This document shows, in pieces, positions 16,240 to 20,464 of a stretch of 20,464 nt of DNA (the first letter of the stretch is position 1; each line of letters opens with the position of its first letter). The notes under the pieces were generated by a model. That model was not told the origin of the DNA. It searched no databases and saw only the letters and a program-made list of their open reading frames with translations. The position numbers were made by a program, and so were the translations under genes. The DNA is taken from assembly GCA_002315855.1 (NCBI GenBank), contig DCIG01000063.1, positions 15,247 through 35,710 of the forward strand. Direction: 5' to 3'. Source of the DNA: Lentisphaeria bacterium UBA1732. Its GTDB lineage: Bacteria > Verrucomicrobiota > Lentisphaeria > Victivallales > UBA1829.

Positions 16240-16258
16240 AGCGGAAATGAGTTTGGCG

Positions 16259-16375
16259 GGGAAAAGGGCGCGGGGGGAAGAGATGTCAAGCCGGGACGAG
16301 TTCCTGCGCTTTCGGAGAAAGGCGGGAACTTGCCCCGGAATCAATCAGGGAACAGCCTTAATCCAAGGGGGATTA
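16259..16375 (+). repeat. Hairpin-bearing direct repeat, left copy at the island edge
   Basis: About 117 bp, nearly identical to 19606-19724: one substitution (T for C at the hairpin) and two G residues fewer in a G run. It holds a stem of AGTTCCTGC with GCGGGAACT around CTTTC-GGA-GAAAG. Similarity stops at GGATTA, in the middle of a second hairpin that is complete in the right copy. AT-rich island DNA starts there. Bases 16376-16454 between this edge and the Cys-rich gene hold no clear gene. Confidence 0.93.
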
Positions 16376-16454
16376 GAATTAAAAAGTTTCTTTGCATAAT
16401 CGACTAATGTATTCCGTTTCATTTTTACCCATAAATTCGGTAAAGACCAGATTA

Positions 16455-16655
16455 TTACGGTTGTCTCTCCTCATATTGAGTACAAAAACGAACAACACAC
16501 TGAAGACACATTCGTTTCTCATGAATACAGGTATCATTTGATTTATTATACCACTTGCATTTTTTGCGACTTCTCCGATGGTCTTCCTGACTTTTAGGAT
16601 AATAAACAGTATAAATATGTCCGTCATTGGATTTTGAATGTACACCTCTTGCCAT
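16455..16655 (-). CDS. 66-aa Cys-rich protein of unknown function
   Basis: The start is set by AAAGGA about 7 nt before the ATG, a strong site. The protein begins MARGVHSKSNDGHIYTVYYP, has a basic middle (HRRSRKK), and carries five cysteines (33, 43, 50, 53, 58) with CLQC at 50-53. Spacing resembles a small zinc-binding knuckle; metal binding is inference. It is the last gene of the leftward island cassette, 65 bp downstream of the 176-aa gene. A 103-aa frame overlapping it in another phase lacks a ribosome site and looks random. I do not recognise a named family. Confidence 0.68.
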   Translation of the reverse strand: MARGVHSKSNDGHIYTVYYPKSQEDHRRSRKKCKWYNKSNDTCIHEKRMCLQCVVRFCTQYEERQP

Positions 16656-16720
16656 AGTTTTTCCTTTCTTTTTTGAAAAAAATTCCACACTCTTCAAGAT
16701 AATTCTTTCCCCATTTGACT

Positions 16721-17251
16721 TTATAAATCAGGTTCAATAATACCTTTATCCAAGAGAGTTTGAATTCCTTTTTTGAATGATTGTTTCGTAATTTTCAGCC
16801 CATGAGAATCGGTAAGTCGTTCTACATGAGGATATCCAGGCTCATTACACATAGCACTAATCGCACTGCTATATTCGCCTGTGGCAGAAGTCTTGTGGGG
16901 CATCGGTCCCACAAGAATTGCACTATACTCACTTTGATACTGAAAACTTCGATAATTGACAAACTCCTCGTATCCATTACAAAACCTTATGCGTTCTTTG
17001 CTGATTCCCTGAAACTTTGTTGTTGCAAGCATTTTTTCTTTGCTAACTTGTAAAGCACCGAGAACCACAATAATACCTTTCTTGGAACGTGTAAATAAAC
17101 GAGAAACTTCGTCCTCTTGCGAAGAGAGTAAATAAGATAACCCCATTTGCTCCATGAAGATATCAAGAGTTCCCATTCGATTTGCTTCCAAAAAAAGGTT
17201 ATTGACATTGTCCAGCAAATTCTCCATTTCGTCTTGGTTCAAAATACGCAA
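16721..17251 (-). CDS. Conserved-looking protein of unknown function, 176 aa, with GPMPH motif
   Basis: The start is TTG, preceded by AGGAG with exactly 7 nt spacing, the same arrangement as the upstream M-S gene, so I trust it. An N-terminal helical part (1-55) is followed by an alternating beta/alpha core: KKGIIVVLGALQVSKEKML (57-75), then ERIRFCNGYEEF, then SAILVGPMPHKTSATGEYSS (110-129), where GPMPH looks like a functional loop. The C-terminal GLKITKQSFKKGIQTLLDKGII (151-172) could be a small helix-turn-helix. The core suggests a Rossmann-like fold. It follows the M-S fusion by 21 bp and is surely co-transcribed. I recall similar proteins beside adenine methylases in gut Firmicutes, but no established function. 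Confidence 0.8.
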   Translation of the reverse strand: MRILNQDEMENLLDNVNNLFLEANRMGTLDIFMEQMGLSYLLSSQEDEVSRLFTRSKKGIIVVLGALQVSKEKMLATTKFQGISKERIRFCNGYEEFVNYRSFQYQSEYSAILVGPMPHKTSATGEYSSAISAMCNEPGYPHVERLTDSHGLKITKQSFKKGIQTLLDKGIIEPDL

Positions 17252-17272
17252 AGTTTATCTCCTGATACAATA

Positions 17273-18994
17273 TTAAAATACTTCAAAGTTTTTGAGAGAG
17301 GCAAGTGCTTTTTCCATTTTTTGCTTCAGAAAAGCTACTTTATCCATTTCCGCTTGATATAGGGCCGCAATCTTGTTTTGTTCCTCCATTGAGGGGACTG
17401 GTATCGACATATCACGAAGTGCTTGCAAGCTCAAACTTTTGATTGCAATTCCTTGTGCAATTTGATTAAGCACAATGGCCCCGGTTTCACTGTTCAGAAA
17501 AGCATTGATGTAATACGGATTCGCTACTTCTTCATTAATCGAAATGATATAAAGATTGGAATGAGCAAGAATAATTTGTCCTTTTTTAGGTTCGACAACC
17601 GCAACCTTAAAAGAAGGTGTTCCATTCTTTCCTAACACAATCGATCTTGAAGTAATGCAATATCGTTTATGTTTTTCTTTGATCTCCTTCAAACAAGGAA
17701 GATTATCATCTACCATACCGTTATTGATATTACTAATTGTAAGATAATGATAAGGAGTATATTTTTCGGAAAGTAATTCATCTATTTCCGATGAAGAAAT
17801 CATTGCACCGCGCGTAATCTGTTTAACTACATCGTTAAAAGGTTTTGCATAGGGAACTTTAATTTCTTGGTGCAAATAAAGAGACGGAGTCATATCGCCA
17901 TGACAAATCAAATCACGGTAATCTACGAGTGTATGCCATGTTTTTTTAACACCGTTAAGTGCATCAATAATCTGAGTAACATCCTTATCGCGTAATACTG
18001 TATTGCGATTCATTTTTTCACCCAAGGAAGAAGCATCAATCATGTGAATCTTTTCACTTCTTTGAATTACATCATCACCTGTATTAAAAACAATTAATAC
18101 TGGCGCGATATTAGTCATGTTCAGAATCCGTCCAGGAAGCTGAATTACTGCTTCAATCATTTTCCGCCAAAGGAAATACTTTCTTATTTCGTTGTCCAAC
18201 TGATTGAATAGCGGTCTCCCATAGGTAAGCATGACAGCTCTCCCCGATGCCTTTAGACAGGACTGCATCTTCAACATAAATACCCATTCAGAAGAAACAT
18301 TTCCTTTAATTTCAGGAAGCGAGGGCGATTGTTTCGCAAGATAAGAACGAGCATTTGTCAATAGACTTGTACGGAGGTTTGCCGGCGGGAAACAATAGAT
18401 TTTATCAAATTGTTGATTCTTGGCCTCCGTGTTGCCAAAAATATCTTCTTGAACGATACGGATTTTCCCATGAGATACAATAACACTTTTAATCATTGCA
18501 ATCACACTTGCATCTGTTGAGATTTCATTTCCCCAATATGACGCTTGAGGTTCTTGATTGAACGCATGAAAAAGGAATTTTCCATATCCTGTTCCAAATT
18601 CGCCAACAGAATCATTCTTTTGTATCTTCAAAATAGAATATACTAACTTAAGAATGCAATCCGGGGTGTTTTCAATCGGATTCGCGCGTGAATCTCCTCT
18701 AGACAAGGATAAAATGACTTCTTCCAGAGTTTCCTGATCAAAGGCGGTAATATAACGACGATATTCTTCCCAATGATTCTTTAAACGATCATTAATGAAA
18801 GTCCGAATTTTATCGTAACTTTCATTTTGATAAATGAATTTAGTCAAATTAACAATGTCCACAACCTTGTCTTTTTGTGCAAGCCAAAGGACATAGGCTG
18901 CAGAAATCATTCCAGGAAATGAATCCGCACTGTATTTTCGTTCTATTGCATTAAGAACAGTAACAGCAGCATTTTTTTTGTCTTCGTTTTTCAA
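17273..18994 (-). CDS. Type I-like DNA methyltransferase/specificity (M-S) fusion with altered catalytic motif
   Basis: I place the start at TTG (18994) because AGGAG lies 7 nt upstream; a GTG 21 codons earlier has no ribosome site. In the 573 aa, residues 1-110 are a helical HsdM-type N domain, and about 111-390 form an N6-adenine methylase domain with SAM motif VGEFGTGYGKFL (130-141). The catalytic position, normally NPP[FY], reads CFPPANLR (201-208), so both the Asn and the aromatic residue are lost. Residues about 400-573 resemble one specificity (TRD) half of HsdS, with IPVPSMEEQNKIAALY and a terminal coiled coil. It could bind DNA and SAM but not methylate. It heads a leftward operon with the 176-aa and Cys-rich proteins; no restriction subunit is visible. 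Confidence 0.85.
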   Translation of the reverse strand: MKNEDKKNAAVTVLNAIERKYSADSFPGMISAAYVLWLAQKDKVVDIVNLTKFIYQNESYDKIRTFINDRLKNHWEEYRRYITAFDQETLEEVILSLSRGDSRANPIENTPDCILKLVYSILKIQKNDSVGEFGTGYGKFLFHAFNQEPQASYWGNEISTDASVIAMIKSVIVSHGKIRIVQEDIFGNTEAKNQQFDKIYCFPPANLRTSLLTNARSYLAKQSPSLPEIKGNVSSEWVFMLKMQSCLKASGRAVMLTYGRPLFNQLDNEIRKYFLWRKMIEAVIQLPGRILNMTNIAPVLIVFNTGDDVIQRSEKIHMIDASSLGEKMNRNTVLRDKDVTQIIDALNGVKKTWHTLVDYRDLICHGDMTPSLYLHQEIKVPYAKPFNDVVKQITRGAMISSSEIDELLSEKYTPYHYLTISNINNGMVDDNLPCLKEIKEKHKRYCITSRSIVLGKNGTPSFKVAVVEPKKGQIILAHSNLYIISINEEVANPYYINAFLNSETGAIVLNQIAQGIAIKSLSLQALRDMSIPVPSMEEQNKIAALYQAEMDKVAFLKQKMEKALASLKNFEVF

Positions 18995-19042
18995 TTTGAG
19001 TCTCCTTATTCTTTTTTTGGTTGGTGTGGTATAATAGTGTTG

Positions 19043-19078
19043 GTGATTTAATATCACATGATTTGGTTTATAGAAACC
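19043..19078. promoter_or_regulatory. Two palindromes upstream of the M-S cassette
   Basis: GTGAT-TTAAT-ATCAC (19043-19057) and GGTTT-ATAG-AAACC (19065-19078) lie about 50-85 bp upstream of the TTG start. They could be operators or part of the promoter region; no convincing -35/-10 pair is visible. The rest of 18995-19340 is AT-rich and shows no gene that I can support. Confidence 0.3.
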
Positions 19079-19340
19079 ATCGTCAATATTATTAATATAT
19101 CACTGAAACAAACATTGTCAAATCATTTTTTGAAAAAATCTTAAAAAAAGATAAAAAAACACGTTTTTGAGGCAGATATGGAGACGAAATTACCTTCTCA
19201 AACTATAGGGAAACAACGAAAAACTCAAGCAAATACACTTTTACTGCATTCTGGAACAGACAAAGACTCTCCAATGTGCAAGCAGGATTATTTGAGGCAA
19301 TTCGGAATAACCCCATTTTCACTTATGAGATTAAAAAGAT

Positions 19341-19576
19341 TCACTTTGAATTTCTCAACAATGTAAATTTGCCCTCGGCATCGGTAGCAAAATCAAGTTC
19401 AATACCGTATGTTTCAAAAATCCGTTTTATGATGCTGCGCTTGGGTTTGGCAAGATCAAAATAAAAACGCTCCAGTGCAATTCAAACATTCCGACGGTAG
19501 TCAAAACATAAAAGCGTTCCTTATCAAAATGCCTAATATCTCTGTTTCCAGACTCATCTATGTAGAAAAGATACAT
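19341..19576 (-). pseudogene. DUF3800-family gene remnant
   Basis: The ATG at 19576 has AGGAG 7 nt upstream. The frame begins with MYLFYIDESGN, the hallmark N terminus of DUF3800 proteins (Asp7 and Glu8 in YIDESG), and continues RHFDKERFYVLTTVGMFELHW. It ends after 49 aa at 19427. From about codon 36 a second minus-strand phase carries protein-like sequence (ERFYFDLAKPKRSIIKRIF, then ETYGIELDFATDAEGKF) down to a TGA at 19341. DUF3800 proteins are usually well over 200 aa, so this is truncated or internally deleted and frameshifted. The right repeat begins only 18 bp upstream of the ribosome site and has probably replaced its promoter. The family function is not established; it is often found near mobile elements and defence genes. 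Confidence 0.65.
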
Positions 19577-19605
19577 TCGTATGCTCCTATCTCGTCATTC
19601 AGCAT

Positions 19606-19727
19606 GGGAAAAGGGGGCGCGGGGGGAAGAGATGTCAAGCCGGGACGAGTTCCCGCGCTTTCGGAGAAAGGCGGGAACTTGCCCCGGAATCAATCAGGGA
19701 ACAGCCTTAATCCAAGGGGGATTAAGG
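19606..19727 (+). repeat. Hairpin-bearing direct repeat, right copy at the island edge
   Basis: Near-identical partner of 16259-16375 in the same orientation. Hairpin 1 (19648-19679) pairs AGTTCCCGC with GCGGGAACT, then CTTTC with GAAAG around GGA, with one bulged G; an outer CCGGG/CCCGG pair can extend it. Hairpin 2 (19705-19727) pairs CCTTAATCC with GGATTAAGG around AAGGG, perfect in this copy only. No open reading frame of note. Confidence 0.93.
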
Positions 19728-19778
19728 GCACTATCCACGATTTGGGCGTGCAAAAATCGCAGAGTGGGAGAAAACGCA

Positions 19779-19846
19779 GGGCAAGTGCTCCGTGCTAAAT
19801 TGCAGACTGCGAGACAGCACGGGAACTTGCCCCTGAATCAATCAGG
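19779..19846 (+). repeat. Diverged third member of the hairpin repeat family
   Basis: GGGCAAGT pairs with ACTTGCCC and CCGTGCT with AGCACGG, forming a long stem with a 19-nt loop. The right part, GGGAACTTGCCCCTGAATCA through ATCAGG (19820-19846), matches the tail of both other copies at 26 of 27 bases, while the left half differs. The structure is therefore kept with a different stem sequence. Confidence 0.7.
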
Positions 19847-19873
19847 TTGTTCCATGTACAGTCTATTTGAGAT

Positions 19874-20423
19874 ATGTCAGAACTAATCGACGGCAATGCA
19901 AAAAAGTTAAGCTGCCGGAAAAAACTTTGTTTGGCTTATCAACACGGGGCAAACGACTGAAAGGAGACGATTGAATCGCCGGACCTTTGCCTTTCGTCAC
20001 TGCGGGAGAAGCTGAAGAAGGTGTTTCTGCGTTTACAGGCAATAAGGTTGAAGTATTTCACCGAAGTACAACGACTATTGATATGTTCGGTTCTGCAAAA
20101 TATCGCAATTATGCCTATGGTGCGGATGACCATGTCGCAGTTGTCCACACAGAGAATCTACCTGAACATGCTGCATTTTTTGTTACAACCGCGTGCCACA
20201 AGCCGCGCATACGGGGAAGTTCGACTATTCCCACAACTTTTACGCAAAAGATGCTGACGCTCTCGACATTATGCTTCCCGTTATGCCCGACGGACAACCG
20301 GACTACGCGACGATGGAAACGTTCATGCGCACCGTACAGAAGTTAGTAGTACGGGATGTATCAGAGTATGCCGCCCGCCGTATTGCCGCGCCCCAAAAAG
20401 CATCGAACAGCACACTGTATTAA
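19874..20423 (+). pseudogene. Decayed type I restriction specificity (HsdS-like) subunit, one TRD
   Basis: Three consecutive phases join into one recognisable product. Phase 1 from ATG 19874 gives MSELIDGNAKK. After a slip at a run of six A residues near 19900, phase 2 gives KVKLPEKTLFGLSTRGKRLK-GDD, a TGA at 19972-19974 (probably CGA once), then IAGPLPFVTAGEAEEG, GNKVEVFHRSTTTIDMFG and KYRNYAYGADDH, typical HsdS target-recognition sequence. After a second slip near 20195, phase 3 gives HTGKFDYSHNFYAKDADALD, IMLPVMPDGQPDY and a stop at 20423. The assembled length of about 180 aa would be a single-TRD subunit. Two frameshifts and one nonsense codon mean it is not functional unless recoded. It is read opposite to the M-S cassette, just outside the right repeat. 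Confidence 0.75.
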
Positions 20424-20424
20424 T

Positions 20425-20463
20425 CCAAAACTTTTACTCAAGAGCCAATTTCAAAAGTTTTGG
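20425..20463. terminator. Inverted repeat after the specificity-subunit remnant
   Basis: CCAAAACTTTT and AAAAGTTTTGG form a perfect 11-bp stem with a 17-nt loop, starting 2 bp after the stop codon. The window ends here, so a following T run cannot be checked. It may be a terminator or the end of a mobile element. Confidence 0.45.
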
Positions 20464-20464
20464 C

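Noticed and set aside
15322..16344. 340-codon minus-strand frame across the antiporter end, the 60-bp repeats and the cyclotransferase gene
   Set aside because: It runs antisense through two supported genes and through repeat DNA. No domain is recognisable.
16379..16690. 103-codon minus-strand frame overlapping the Cys-rich gene
   Set aside because: No ribosome site at its start. The alternative phase has an excellent site and a protein-like Cys pattern. The last part (EFMGKNETEYISRLCKETF) looks vaguely protein-like but cannot be supported alone.
19178..19464. Short plus-strand frames between the M-S cassette and the right repeat
   Set aside because: Weak start contexts, and the second overlaps protein-like sequence of the DUF3800 remnant on the opposite strand.
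16259..19846. Integron-type attC cassette array
   Set aside because: The hairpin repeats lack the GTTRRRY/RYYYAAC core sites, and no integrase gene is visible.

Overview
The window comes from a bacterial chromosome. The main backbone has fairly high G+C, Shine-Dalgarno sequences of the AGGAG or AAAGG type, and signal peptides typical of bacteria. No ribosomal RNA gene or other decisive taxonomic marker is present. A zinc-ribbon Ser/Thr kinase with a membrane anchor, GTP-type PEP carboxykinase, and many structured GC-rich intergenic repeats would fit a member of the Planctomycetes-Verrucomicrobia-Lentisphaerota group, possibly a gut lineage. That is inference only.

Bases 1-6260 are read leftward. 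A cut-off secreted Gly-rich protein lies at the left edge. Next comes a compact unit: a YycJ/WalJ-type metallo-beta-lactamase-fold hydrolase, a membrane Ser/Thr kinase that starts one base after the hydrolase stop codon, and the 16S rRNA cytosine methyltransferase RsmB. Beyond it are dihydroneopterin aldolase (folate synthesis) and a secreted Lys/Ala-rich protein. A strong intrinsic terminator sits between these last two, directly against the start of folB.

Bases 6300-16240 are read rightward and hold core metabolism: a small cupin, prephenate dehydrogenase (tyrosine synthesis), pckG (gluconeogenesis) with its own promoter and terminator, oligoendopeptidase F, thiD (thiamin) overlapping an AlkD-type DNA glycosylase by 4 bp, then a CPA2 cation/proton antiporter and a gamma-glutamylcyclotransferase-like protein. 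A gene-free stretch of about 890 bp (13341-14233) precedes the antiporter. Its left half is AT-rich with diverged repeats of about 75 bp. Its right half looks like a long GC-rich leader RNA with its own promoter, duplicated blocks and alternative hairpins.

Bases 16259-20464 are an accessory region. Two nearly identical direct repeats of about 118 bp (16259-16375 and 19606-19724), each carrying a long hairpin, bracket a visibly AT-richer island of about 3.2 kb. Inside it, read leftward, are a broken DUF3800 gene, a methyltransferase-specificity (M-S) fusion whose catalytic NPPF-type motif reads FPPA, an unrecognised 176-aa protein with a GPMPH motif, and a 66-aa Cys-rich protein. The last three have strong ribosome sites, and two of them start with TTG. 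No restriction subunit is present. To the right of the second repeat lie a diverged third repeat and a decayed type I specificity-subunit pseudogene with three lesions. This cassette (methyltransferase-like protein plus two orphan proteins, inside hairpin-bearing repeats) is the best candidate here for an undescribed system.
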